Shown here: piece by piece, positions 11,890 through 22,989 of the stretch
Layout: every line of letters starts with the position of its first letter
Numbering within the stretch: position 1 is the first letter of the stretch
DNA from: Fallopia convolvulus
Lineage: Eukaryota > Streptophyta > Magnoliopsida > Caryophyllales > Polygonaceae
Assembly (NCBI GenBank): GCA_964016875.1
Contig: OZ024728.1
Span: forward strand, 6,560,272 to 6,624,271
Direction: 5' to 3'
Length of the DNA: 64,000 bases
Notes under the pieces: generated by a model
What the model was told of the DNA's origin: nothing
The model's input: the letters and a program-made list of their open reading frames with translations, nothing else
Databases searched by the model: none
Translations under genes and position numbers: made by a program

Positions 11890-13138
11890 GAGATCTACAA
11901 AATAATCAAGAATTTTCCAAGATAAGATCCATTCAAAATAGATAGGCAAGAGACCCCATACTTGGTCTCGAAATACCCTCGGAATTATTCGTTAAATACC
12001 CAATTGGGTCGTTTACGAATCTGGACTGGATTGATCTTTGAGGCCACGCAAGGTTGTTAACGAGCCTGGGCAGGTCGTTAACGAGCCTCCGAGAACAAAA
12101 TCACAGGATTCCGAGTTTTAATCTATCTTAAAAATCAAGTCAAAATCAAGCATGCAATCCTCTACACTCCTTCACTTAGTCACACAATCGGAAATACACA
12201 CCCCATACTTGCTCGATTACCCATCCCGCTCATGCTAAATTTACCCGAAATTTTGACATGCTAAGTTTGTAGCTTGATACTAGAACAAGAAAAATTCATG
12301 CTTTTCACAATCAACTTTTCTCAATGAGATATCTAACATGAATATCCTTCTCTAGATCTAGAATTACTAAGCAAAATCAAACTTTCTTGGGCAAAATCAA
12401 ATCATGACATCTATCCTCTATATGAACTCAATTCTAGACATGAAATTTCTACCCTAAAAACCATGAATCATGCAATTTTGAGTTAGGGTTTAGAAATCAT
12501 ACCGGAGAACCGAGAAATTGAAGAACAAGGGGTCGGAATTTGGGTGATTAACGAGCTCGGTGAAAGCGGGCTAACGAAAACTCGGATCTTCGTCGGTGGG
12601 AGGAAGGGTTTCCGGGCTTCGGTAACGATGGCTACTCGGTGGTTGGTGAGGGATTCCGATCGGTGGTGGGAGTCTTCAAGATCTTTGGTTTATTTTGGAG
12701 AAGTTTGGATTTTGGATGATTTGAGAGTGAAAGAGTTGTGGGAGGGGTAGAAGGGTTATATAGAAGAGGGTAGGGATAGGAAGGGGTAGAGGGGGGCGGC
12801 GGCTAGGGTAGTAAAAAGATAGACTAGGTTAAAAAAAATTTACCTGCCCGTTTTGCCGAATCGGGTCGTTCGGACCGGGTCGTTAACGACCCTGGGTGGG
12901 TCGTTAATGAGCCACCATAGCCTCTTGAAATGATTTTTCGATCCCTTCTCCTGCGTCTTGTTAGCTCAAAATTTAATCCTAATTTCTATCCTAAAAACTA
13001 CTAAAAAGAACTCAAAAGAAAGCTAAGAAAAAGAGTCTAAAAAGAAAAGAATAAAAAAAATCTAATTATACACTAAAAAGCGGGTTGCCTCCCGTAAGCG
13101 CTATTTTTAACGTCGTCAGTCCGACGTACTCCTTTGAT
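11890..13138 (-). other. Athila interior, non-coding, palindrome-rich
   Basis: No ORF of note lies between the protease and ORF1, where reverse transcriptase, RNase H and integrase would be expected. It holds compound palindromes (12054/12075 and 12880/12901, looser ones near 11985 and 12545). Two copies of CCCCATACTT (11954 and 12201) read on the minus strand as AAGTATGGGG, like the polypurine tract beside the 3' LTR. Confidence 0.7.
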
Positions 13139-15740
13139 TCAAGGTGGCTCCCGTGTAGCTATGTTGGGGTCTTGAGGTACCCTATACTTAGCTTTGCAGC
13201 TTTTGTGTGCTTGAGTCGCTAAATTAGGTCCCTTTTCTTCTATCAGCATGCCCGGTATTCCTACATGTTGGTTAGTGAAATCCGAAAACCAAGGTGGTTT
13301 GGACTCCTCTGTAGTGCATATGATGGGGCATGGTGTAGAAACACAAGATAAGGAATGACCATCTTTAGCAGATTCATAGTTAGAGTACTTACCTTGGTTA
13401 TATTCTTGCACGTGGGACTCGGTGATTGGCCAATGGGGCTTGGTAGGGACGGCTGAATCAAGTTCTGGTTGAGTCAACTCGATTTGTGCGACTGCAATTG
13501 GGTCGTTGGCATTCTGATCCAAGTTGAATTCTACCCGTTCCTCTCCAACATCAAAAGTGAGGAGTCCTTTCAGCACATCAACTCTTGCACCTGTTGTGGC
13601 TAAAAATGGTCTGCCAAGAATTATGGGAACATGAGGGTCTTCAGGCATATCGAGGACGATGAAATCATTCGGTATAAAGAATTTCCCGACTTGAATAGGA
13701 TAGTCGTCCACGACTCCTGTGGCCTTGACACATGATCCATCTGCCATGTACAGATTCATATCTACCGGCTCTAGTGGTCCCATATTAGCTTTAGACCATA
13801 TTGAGAGAGGAACTAAACTAGCACTGGCGCCCAGATCACATAAAGTTTTGAACTTGTGGTTGCCTATGCCGATCGTTATTGCAAATCTCCCTGGGTCTCC
13901 TAGCTTTTCTGGTAGAGCTATTGATCTTACTTCATCCTGCAGCTCTGTAATGGATCTTTTCCTGCTAAGAATATCCTTCAAAAATTTTGTGTAAGCCGGC
14001 ATTTCGCTTAGGGCCTCAACGAATGGGATGGAAATATTAATGCCCTGAAGAATCTTTACAAAACGCTTGAACTTACTCTCAGTAGAGTCCATAGATTTCT
14101 TAGTTGGAAATGGAAGAGATTTCACCATCCTCGGAACCAAGTTAGGCTCGAGGGGTGGTGCTACCGGGTCGATACTAGGATCGTCAGGTATGCTCGGCGG
14201 GTCGTTACCGACCCTGATGGGGTCGTTAACTACCCTAGAGTTGAGAGGAAGGCTCAGTTTAGAAGACTTACCTGGGGTAGGGTCGTCAGGAACCCTCGGA
14301 GCCTCGTCACCTTGATATATGAGCTCGTTATTTGCCCTCTCTGGCTCGTTGGTGACGTCTTCTTCCTCCTTTTCCTCAGCTTGGACTCGCTCCGGCAATG
14401 TCTTCCCGCTCCTAAGGTGCACCGCCGCTATTTGTCCCCTAGGGTTCTCCTCGGGGCGGCCCGGGAGTTGCCCTTGTGGTCTCGGAATTTGGGCAGCGAG
14501 GTTCCCTAGTTGGGAATCAACACTCTTCTTCCATATATCGAACTCTCCCCATCTTTTATTTTGTTGGTTCAGGTTGGCTTGAACTTCGTTAACCTTAGTG
14601 GTCACTCCGTTAATGCCTTCCTGTAATCCTTGAACCCATGATGGTGGCTCCTGATGGCCTGGAGGTCGATAAGGTGTAGGTCGTCTATCTGGTGGAGGCA
14701 CTGCATAGTTTTGATTGGTATTCTGATTGCCCCATCCTTGATAGTTGTTTGACCTATCATGATAGCTAGGCTGGTTCCTGTATGGTCCTCTCATATAATT
14801 CATCTCAGCTATTGTCTCCGCGGCTCTAACCTGCTCTATGTTAGTGCAAGCAGATGTACTATGTGTAGAAGAACCACATTCTTGACATGATTGAGAGGAT
14901 TTCAGAAAACTTACCTGCTTCTTCAGACGGTTGACCTCATCTTGCAAGAATTGATTTTTAACATCCGGGTCAACTTCGTCTCGGTTAGGCATGTAGAGAC
15001 GTTTCTGGGGCTGTGGTGTCTGCTGGGTTCCATACATGGCATCATAATTGGACAACTTATCCAGCAATTCCCATGCAGCCGTAGGATCCATCTCTATAAA
15101 ACCGCACGCAGTATGCGTGTTGATGCGGTTCTTGGTCTCTGCGTTGATACCCTGGAAAATGATTTCTTGCAAAACATTTAAAGGTTGCCCATGAGTGGGG
15201 CATTGTCTAAGCATCTCTTTGAATCTTTCCCATGTTTCAACAAAGGTTTCATTAGGCAGCTGGTGATAGGAGGTGATGCGTTTCCTCAACTCCGTTGTCT
15301 TGGCAGGAGGGAAAAATTTTGCCATACAAGTTCTTCCAAGTCCTGATAGACTTAGGAGGTAGGCTCTCCAACCAGCTCAGGGCCTTTCCAGCAAGAGACC
15401 ACCTGAAATCTTTTAACAGAACATATTCAAGTGAGACACCTTTAGCAGCTATGGTGTCACATAAATCAAGAAAGTTTCGAATATGCTCCATAGGGCACTC
15501 AGTAGGTTTCCCTTCAAACTGAGCTCGTTTAATCAAGGATATGAATTGAGACTTGATCTCAAAGGATTTCTCCATCTCCGGAAGCACAATTGGAGATTCT
15601 GACACCCTCAGTTCTGGATGCATGTATTGTTTGGCATTCCTCGGATAGGCATTAAGCTCCTCTTGTAGACGAGCATTAGCAGCTCGGTGACGCTCAGCCT
15701 CAACAGCAACGCCTTCTTTCTCAGTTTTTAACGCCTCCAT
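13139..15740 (-). pseudogene. Athila Gag and aspartic protease, one frameshift
   Basis: The N-terminal half (15740-15252) holds the Gag core, with KSQFISLIKRAQFEGKP, FLDLCDTIAAKGVS and ALSWLESLPP. A one-base shift near 15320 moves the reading to 15325-13139, which starts MAKFFPPAKTTELRKRI and continues through the Gag C-terminal part. A zinc-finger-like CQECGSSTHSTSAC lies near residue 145 of that frame. A Pro/Asp-rich linker with VVNDP words follows. The protease comes next, with the active site TLCDLGASASLVPLS at about residue 500 and IILGRPFLATTGARVDV behind it. The frame ends shortly after the protease, at 13139. In Athila the RT would follow here, but none is found. The single frameshift is the only break I see. 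Confidence 0.88.
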
Positions 15741-15982
15741 CTGATTTCAGAGGTCTTCTATTTGACGAGCCATCTCTTCAGGTGTGGCCATGGCTCGGTT
15801 TTCTCGGAGTCTACGGTGCAGGGAACGTTCGGGTTCTGAGTAATAACCAGTGTTGTCAAACTCGAGCCTTCGTCGTCCTACCGGCATACGCTGAGAAAAC
15901 TGAAAGAGAACACAAAAATTAAAAACAAAAACGCGGTCGGGCTATTCCCAGACCCACAGATAAACAAACAAACACGTTGCTT
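15741..15982 (-). other. Athila 5' leader
   Basis: This is the sequence between the primer site and the first clear Gag codons. Some Gag N-terminal sequence may begin here (an ATG on the minus strand near 15790 precedes a stretch resembling ATPEEMARQIEDL), but a stop lies before 15740. No other feature is seen. Confidence 0.5.
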
Positions 15983-16000
15983 CCCCGACAACGGCGCCAA
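15983..16000 (-). other. Primer binding site (tRNA-Asp type)
   Basis: The minus strand reads TTGGCGCCGTTGTCGGGG two bases inside the LTR. It matches the tRNA-Asp primer site TGGCGCCGTTGCCGGGG typical of Athila/Tat elements, with one difference. It confirms minus-strand orientation and the Athila assignment. Confidence 0.9.
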
Positions 16001-16002
16001 TT

Positions 16003-17472
16003 TATTGAGAGGGTTTCTTGACAACAAATAAATTTATAATCAAGACCCCACTGAGTATAGGGAGGTCAGGATCGTTCCACAGGAAGCAAGGTTGTTCGTT
16101 TATCAACTACTAAAAAAAAACAAAAACAAAATAAAACAAAAACACTCACGAGCAGCCTCGTTAACGACGTTGTCAGGGTCATTAACGAACCACCGTACAC
16201 AAAAGACTCAATCTAACGACCTAAATAAGTTCGGTACCGAGCCAACTAACTCAACAACGAAATTCACTTAAGATAATTCAAATAAAAACAAAGATCTAGG
16301 ACTAGGGACACCACAACATAGTCATGCAATATAAACTTGTAAGAAGAATATATCATGCCTTTAAATAGATAGAGTCATCAACTTTCGTTGACTATCAAGT
16401 AAATTAACCTACTTTCGTAACTCAATTCACCTAATTGCTTGTTTTGGATCTAAAGCTTGAAACTTTCGTATTCAAACAATATCAACCTTCAAGTTACTAA
16501 CTTTCTCTTTCAATCAAGTTAAAAACTCAAATTACCTTAACTTTCATCTCGGTATAAGCTCAACAAACAGTCTCAATAATAGATAAAAGGCATTCAACAC
16601 ACAATCTTACTCATCAAACATGCTTAACTATGCCGGGCTTAACCCCGATCCTAGAAAAGAAGACTACTCACTAATCATAACTAAGAAAATAAATTCAACA
16701 AAAGAAATCATTGAAAACAAAACACTACTCAAATTAATAGGAAATATAATCGTCTTACAGAAAATCAGAAGAAACTGAAAAAATACAAGCACCGAACCTA
16801 AAATCTCGATCAACGAACTCGGTAACTCTCGTTCACCGACCTCCGACTCGACTCCGATCCTCTCTCGGCTCTTCCTCTTCTCTAAAAATCCACCCCCTTT
16901 TCTAGGCTAAACAAAAGGGCTATTTATACTAAAAAGGCTAAAAACTAATAAGGCTAGAAGATAAAAAAACTTTCCTAAAAGATAGAAATAAAATCCTAAA
17001 AAGATAAAAATAAAATCTAGAAAGATAAAAAGACCTAAAATACATAATATAATAACCCTAAAAATTATAAAAAGATACTCTACCGACACGGAAATAATTT
17101 CCCGCACAGGATCGGTGAGTTACAAAGTCAACCCTCGAAATTTCTATCACGTGGCCTCGTTAACGAGCCCTCACAACCTCGTTAACGAGCCTGGGCTTGG
17201 TTTCTTCCACACTTCATCTCGTAAAACTTGGACTCTGACTTCTCCATACTTGTATTCCTCTGTCTTTCATTGTAGCGCTCCAAATTCAGCTCCATATAGC
17301 ACCTTTTCCTTGCTAAAACCTACAAAATACACAAAATAGAGTAGCTTCCATACTTTCTATGAAAATATGCAAAACCATCCAAAAACACACAAAACAAAAC
17401 CTAATTTTATCAAAACTAAACCTAATAAACAAAGAAAACCTACTAAAAACTATACTAAAAACACGAACATCA
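16003..17472 (-). repeat. Athila 5' LTR (right copy)
   Basis: This is the partner of the left LTR, with the same length and about 98-99 percent identity by eye. It supplies the promoter for the element, with a minus-strand TATAAATA at 16928-16921. The inner end reads TATTGAG where the left copy has TGTTGAG. It keeps the two compound palindrome pairs, with one base lost from the second half of the first pair (catTAACGA). Confidence 0.93.
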
Positions 17473-17808
17473 CCGTCGGATCACTTGCTTTAGTCTGTTC
17501 CTCAGACTGAGCGCTTGTTTTGTCTTGAGACAGGATCCCGTGAATTGCGCTGAGTGGTCTTTGTTTGTACATGTGAGTTCCCATGTGATGGAAACTATCC
17601 TCTCCAGAGTTCCTTTGAAAGGAACTCTTCGTCATATATTCCTGTGTTCCTTTGGCATTCTTTGGAGATTTTTCATTAAAACTGGTGTTCCTTAAAAATA
17701 CTTGAATATAACACGTTACTTTCCATATGGAGTTTGTCATTATCAAAACTGGAGATTAATATCATTGTTCCGATGTTTGGAACCGGAGTTCTCAATACCG
17801 TCCTAACA
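17473..17808 (-). repeat. Sirevirus 5' LTR, 5' part (after the nested insertion)
   Basis: Directly after the Athila element the target duplication CCGTC is repeated and the interrupted LTR resumes (GGATCACTTGC...). Read on the minus strand, its outer end shares spaced words with the LTR starts at about 19498 and 49547 (for example GAACAATGATATTAATC and AGTTTTGATAATGAC). The outer boundary is either the TG at 17808 or the one at 17794. The left LTR that would decide this is outside the window. Confidence 0.7.
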
Positions 17809-18021
17809 GTATGATCATACCTTCGAATAAGCAAAGACATGTCACATGGGCGGTTTTCATGCATAGTAATTGAAATGTCTCTTTTTTTATATAAAAAAAA
17901 TTCAATATTCAAATGTCTCTTTAATGATCATAAGCCATACTACTTTTTTTGACACAAGGAAACATATGGGTCCTTGAATTCTTTAGAATTTTTGTACTTG
18001 CCTTCAAGCTCAGTTGCCATA
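17809..18021. other. Short spacer between retroelements
   Basis: AT-rich DNA between the Sirevirus LTR and the TRIM. It has short local repeats ('aaatgtctcttt' near 17873 and 17912) and no gene. Confidence 0.6.
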
Positions 18022-18573
18022 TGTTGGAGAAAACTTTCACTTCCCAAATCGGGAATATGGAAGATAAACCACTAGCATATATAGAAGGAGGAAACCCAAC
18101 CCATTGGCTTAAGCTTTTGGGTAAAATGGGTGGATCCCGACTTTATATGTTAAGTGGTAAAAATCTCCGACACGTCACCCGCTTCTTCGGTCCCCGGAAT
18201 TCTTACATGGTATCAGAGCAGGTTCGATCCGGGTCCGGGTTTTCCTGGTAAAAACGGATATATAGCTAAAAAGAGAATGAGATGCTAAATCCGTCAAAAA
18301 ACGGGCTAGCATTTAAAACGCAAACCCGTCAGAAAAAAAAATGTTCAAGCGCTAACTAGACCAGGCTAGTTACCACTTGAGGGGGCGTGTTGGAGAAAAC
18401 TTTCACTTCCCACATCGGGAATATGAAGGATAAACCACTAGCATATATAGAAGGAGGAAACCCAACCCATTGGCTTAAGCTTTTGGGTAAAATGGGTGGA
18501 TCCCGACTTTATATGTTAAGTGGTAAAAATCTCCGACACGTCACCCGCTTCTTCGGTCCCCGGAATTCTTACA
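18022..18573 (+). mobile_element. Intact TRIM (terminal-repeat retrotransposon in miniature)
   Basis: Two 186-bp LTRs (18022-18207 and 18388-18573) begin TGTTGGAG and end TTCTTACA. They flank 180 bp of interior that starts with a primer site TGGTATCAGAGC (18208-18219) and ends with a purine tract (CTTGAGGGGGCG) just before the second LTR. The flanks carry a perfect CCATA duplication (18017-18021 and 18574-18578). No protein is encoded; the short ORFs over each LTR are chance. The LTRs differ at only a few positions. It must be mobilised by an autonomous partner. Confidence 0.95.
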
Positions 18574-18578
18574 CCATA

Positions 18579-19497
18579 TATACACCAAGTTCCAACCACA
18601 AGGAATCAGTTTGATCTTTCCTAAGACTTCTGTCCTCTTTTCTCACATATTTGTCCAATTTTTCTCTCTTTATCATACAATCTGTCCAAAAACTCCTTCC
18701 AAAAGATGTAATCATTATCAAACCCATAAAACACTATATAATTTTTAATTTGGTATATATAACTTATGCATTAGTATACATCCAGGAAAACCATATTATA
18801 CTTGTCTGATATATTTGAGTATATGTCTAATTGTAACTTGATCTTATTCTTTTGTTGGTTTACTCACTACTTCAATCATAACTTGGTCCACTCTTTCCTG
18901 GTCTAAATCAGGAAAACCAGATAAAGGCCAGAATCCTGTACTTAGAAATTCTTGGTCCACTCTTTCCTGGTCTAAGTTTTGGAAAAATTAGAAATTCTTA
19001 ATTATTCATCCTGTACTTAAGCAAACTATTCCTAATATTATTGCGCATCATCATCTTTCATATCCTGAAATCATAGCCTTACTTCTTTCTAAAGGCCAGA
19101 ATAAAAAAAACTATTCTTAATTAGTTTTTTGTTTTTAAAACCCTTGCTATCTAGACCTGACTAGCCAAACTTAGTTAAAGAAAAGTTAGAACTACCATTT
19201 GCATAGTTCTCTTATGTTTAAAATCTGTATGAAATTAAAGTTATTATAAAAAAGAATCCAAAACTTGGGTTCGAAATAAATTTAAAATAATATGGAACAA
19301 AAAAATTCAAACCTCATCTCGACACATGCAATAACAGTTATTGTTGAATCCAAATAGTTTTTATATAAATGACAAATTATATAGACATCTTGCTAAATAC
19401 AATAATTTTCTCACTTTCCAACTGAACTATTGGGAAAAAAAACTTACGTATATATACCATATTATCAATATTGACAGGAGTCTTCTATCAAAGATAT
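18579..19497. other. AT-rich intergenic DNA
   Basis: I see no gene. A short direct repeat ('cttggtccactctttcctggtctaa') occurs near 18888 and 18953. The remainder is AT-rich sequence of unknown origin. Confidence 0.6.
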
Positions 19498-20353
19498 TGA
19501 GAAGTATTGGAACAGTATTAGAAACTAACAGTTTCTAAAACTGAAACAATATATCTCTCTGAAAATTTTGATGATAACAAACAACATAAGAACTAAATGT
19601 TTACTTAAGTATTTCAGGAAAACAAAAGAGTTACATGAACTACAATAGAATCGTTCTAATCCAACTCTGTCTTACAAGGCAAATAAAGAAGAGCAAAAGA
19701 GTCTTTGCGGAACTGTCTTGGACGACAAGGGAAGAAGGACATAAGTGTCTAAACGGAAAAGGAGCACGCAGGGGTACGCTAGTCTTTTGGGAATCTGCCT
19801 TGCTCCCCAAGTGTAAAAGGATAGAAGCGTCCTTTGGTAAAGCCCTCTCATATAAATAGAAAGTGATGAAGCTAGGTCACGTAGATCATTCACCTGAATG
19901 AATAGTAGAGCCACTTGAGAGCAACGAGAGCATTGACAGTGATCCAAGAGCAATCAAGAACCAATCCAAGGAAGAAAAAGAACGAGAGGAAGTCAGAGTC
20001 GAGTGTTCGATCTCGACGACCACGAAGAAGACGTTTTCGGTGCTAAAGGGAATTGCATCCCGAAGTCGTAAGGTTTGATTTATTTTTTTAATCAATCGAG
20101 TGATCTTAGGAACTAGATATGATTCGTTAGTATTGCTAGAATTTGGTGATCGCTAGTGATTGAGAAGTTTGAATATTTATCTTGTAACTAAGGAATTATC
20201 GATTAATAAAGTCTTCATTCAAAGTTCTCCAAGGGAGGTAAAGGTTTACCCATTCAACTAGTGAGTTGAAGTGGGGTTCCCCTATAAAGAAAATGCATGC
20301 TTAGTTACTCTACTTTGAACTCCTGTTGAACTAATGCTTACTATGATTCTACA
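19498..20353 (+). repeat. Sirevirus 5' LTR (second element)
   Basis: It ends ...GATTCTACA two bases before the primer site. TATAAATAG at about 19852 is a likely core promoter. Consecutive stem-loops at 20226-20284 are shared with the LTRs at 6531-6590 (minus) and 50254-50310. The start is set by likeness to the TGAGATAG start after the polypurine tract at 23790 and is uncertain by some tens of bases. Confidence 0.75.
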
Positions 20354-20409
20354 ATTGGTATTAGAGCTATCACTCTAGATTTTCGCATTAAGTTCCAGGA
20401 ACTTCAAAA

Positions 20410-21920
20410 ATGTCTTCAGATCTAAAAACCATTAGCCAAGGGAACAACAAACCTCCCAAACTCATCGAAGGTCGCTTTGAGAGATGGCAAGTGTTGATGA
20501 AAGAGTGGATGAAAAGTCATGATTACCCGACCTAGATGGTGATTGAGAAAGGGAACTTCACCATCAAGGAGGCTATTCAAGATGATCTCTCCAAATAGGT
20601 ACCAAATGAATGGAAATGCATGGAGGTCAACTTCAAGGTCAAGATGTACTTGAACAATGCCATGAGTGAGATGGATAACGCCAAGGTTGGGAACTTGGAA
20701 ACAACCAAAGAGATATGGGTCGCCATCCAACAAATGTGCATGGGTAGTTTTGATTTAAGGAGGATCATTAAATGGACGCAAGGAGAGAGTTCTTCAACTT
20801 CAGGATGGAACCTAGGGAAGCTATCTCATTCTACCAATCAAGATTCGAGTCACTATGCACCAAGCTCACATGATTGGGAATTACCAGGCTCGAAATCACT
20901 AACAAGATAAAGGTGCAACAAGTGATCAATGGACTATCTAGTGAATGGATCCATGACAAGACAACCTTTAGGGAAAATCCAGAGAACAAGAACTTGCTAC
21001 ATTATGAGATCTTTGGGAAACTCAAATCTTACGAGGCTAGAAGAACTGTTGATAAGACACTAGACAAGCCTAGCAAGGGAATAACACTAAAGATGGAGAA
21101 AGTGCTCACGTCTGTTCAAGAACAGTGTGAAGGCTCTGATGATGAGGAAGAGGATGGTATCATCCTAATTACAAAAGCTCTTCACAACTTGTACAAAAAG
21201 GGGAATTTAGAAGGAACTATTAAAATAATAGTTCTTCGAAGGACTAGAACAAGCCAAGTGAGAAATATCTATAGGATGTAACCTGCTTCAAATGCTTTAA
21301 GAAGGTGTACTTTACTAAAGTCTATCCTCAAGGAACCGAAGACAAGACGCCCAGTAACAAAGCATACATTGCCACATGGAATAATTCTGATGATGAAGAT
21401 CTGGAAGCATTTGCAACTCCCAACATGTGTACTATGGCGCTAGAAGAAAAATCAGAGGAACAACAAGAGGAGGTAACATTCAAACAATCTTTGAAATGTA
21501 TGACAAACCAAGTCTTTTGCATATGTTATCAAAACTTATAAAGGACAATGTAAAATTGCAAAAAGACTTGGACGTTGTTGAATAATCTGACTATTGTTCC
21601 ACATGTAATGAACTTCAAATTGAGCTAAATTCCCTCAAAGTTACTTGTAATGATCTTAGAACTGATTGTCTTGCTCTTACCCTTGAAAAGGAGAACTTGC
21701 TAAAAGATTTGGAAAAGGGAAAGATAGCCATTGAGTTCCCAAAGACCATGAGCTTTGTTCCATCTAGACATGGGATTGGGTTTAATGAGGATACCCAATG
21801 GAACGATGAAAAGTCATTAACCCTAAGTGAGATTAGTGTGTTTATAGCCCTAGAACTCTAAACTGAGAAAAAGTGCTCACCTTAGGGAAAAGATTAAGAT
21901 TCTAGAGAGTGGAACGAAAG
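20410..21920 (+). pseudogene. Copia Gag, second element, heavily mutated
   Basis: The start (MSSDLKTISQGNNKPPKL) and core (WKCMEVNFKVKMYLNNAMS, TKEIWVAIQQMCMG, KVQQVINGLSSEW) parallel the Gag of the first element. In-frame stops occur near 20534 and 20597, and frames change near 20760 and 20875. At about 21262-21310 the zinc knuckle reads C-FK-C-FKKV-Y-FTKV-Y: the His and last Cys of CCHC are both Tyr, as expected from G-to-A changes. The tail AYIATWNNSDDEDLE follows. It can no longer be a working Gag. Confidence 0.8.
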
Positions 21921-22189
21921 GAAAAAGAGAGTACTACACTAGGAAAACTACCCACGAAATCTATGTTTGAATTCTCAAGGGAAGCGGTTCATTGGGACCT
22001 TGTAAGGAAACTGATGAGAGGAACGGAATCTAGAAACCACATCCCAAATTCTATACATGCTAATAGGAACAATATAACCTTGATATTAACATTGCTGAGT
22101 ATGCTTATGATTATCATTATCCATGTGAGAAACCAGGCAAGGAACATCTTGCCTAGGTGATAAAAAATTGACTGTTTTGCAGGTGAAAG

Positions 22190-22985
22190 AAAGGAGGAAC
22201 TATATGTGGTTCATTCTCAACGCGTGCTCCAACCACATGACAGGCGACAAGAACTATCTAACCTCTCTTAATACCAAAGTTGAAGGACGACACATTTACT
22301 TTGGCAATAAAAATAAAGGAGCAATATAAGGTTTTGGTGAAATCAAGCTAAACAAATCAATCAAAGCCAGAAATGTCAAACTAGTGACAAACCTAGGGTA
22401 CAACCTTCTAAGTGTGGCATAACTATATATGTGATCAAGGGAACAACATTGTAACCTTGGATACCAATGAGTGTCTGGTGATAAACAAGGAGACAAACAA
22501 GATTATCCTCAAAAGGAAAAGAACAAACAATGTTTATCTTGTGGACACATACTTCCAACCTCCGATAAAGGTTTGCCTTCTGGTTCCATCTGATGATATG
22601 GGACTACGGTGCAAAAGTCTAGGACATGCAAGGTTGAAATCCAAAATTTATTCCTACAAGATCTAGTTATGGGATTTCCTAAGATCATTCCAAAAACAGG
22701 AAAATTATGCGAGGCATGTGTAAGAGGAAGACAGACCAAGAGTTCCTTCAAGTCAAAGAAAGTTGTAAGCACAACCAAGCCTTTCGAACTGATTCACATG
22801 GATTTGTATGGTCCAATGCATACAAACAGCTATGATGGAAATAAGTATATGTTTGTTATAATTAGATGATTTTTCAAGATTTACTTGGGTTATTTTTCTG
22901 CCTTTGAAGGGAACAATCTTCAAGGAGTTCGAGATATTCATCAAGAAAAATCAAGTAAGATTGGGAATGAAGTTGAAGGCAATAA
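22190..22985 (+). pseudogene. Copia protease, pre-integrase and integrase fragment
   Basis: The protease site reads LNACSNHMTGDK, where the family has DS(G/A), so the catalytic Asp is lost. Stops and shifts occur near 22330 and 22420. A pre-integrase remnant (LGHARLK) is followed by CEACVRGRQTKSSF and the integrase core start FELIHMDLYGPMHTNSYDG. A stop follows at about 22866, then sequence corresponding to the second catalytic segment, which breaks off near 22990. Confidence 0.8.
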
Positions 22986-22989
22986 GATC

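Larger units (their letters stand above)
7061..17472 (-). mobile_element. Athila-type Gypsy retrotransposon without pol (non-autonomous)
   Basis: Two 1470-bp LTRs (7061-8530 and 16003-17472) flank a 7.5-kb interior. The flanks carry the same 5-bp duplication, CCGTC (7056-7060 and 17473-17477), and the LTRs have TG...CA ends. A tRNA-Asp-type primer site lies inside the right LTR, so transcription runs leftward. The interior encodes Gag-protease (15740-13139) and an ATHILA ORF1-like protein (11889-10285). No reverse transcriptase, RNase H or integrase is found. By eye the LTRs differ at roughly twenty positions, so the insertion is fairly recent. The element sits inside the LTR of an older Sirevirus. 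It would need enzymes from a related autonomous element. Confidence 0.92.
1..17808 (-). mobile_element. Sirevirus-like Copia retrotransposon, degraded, interrupted by an Athila element
   Basis: On the minus strand the order is 5' LTR (right end), tRNA-Met primer site, gag with two zinc knuckles, protease, integrase, reverse transcriptase and RNase H, which is the Copia order. Two features point to the Sirevirus branch: the gag tail KKAYIATWSDDEDED next to a zinc knuckle, and the integrase C-terminal words GRKPNISYLKIFGCKCF and DEGIFLGYSSQSKEY. The 5' LTR is split at 7060/17473 by a 10.4-kb Athila-type element with a CCGTC duplication. The 3' LTR is not seen and should lie beyond the left edge, so the element has a post-pol region longer than 1 kb. 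Every gene carries stops or frameshifts, so it cannot be autonomous now. The exact right end of the LTR (17794 or 17808) is uncertain. Confidence 0.85.

Noticed and set aside
17949..18614. Two similar ORFs (61-100 codons) over 17949-18251 and 18387-18614
   Set aside because: They fall on the two LTRs of the TRIM element, so their likeness reflects the repeat and not a gene family.
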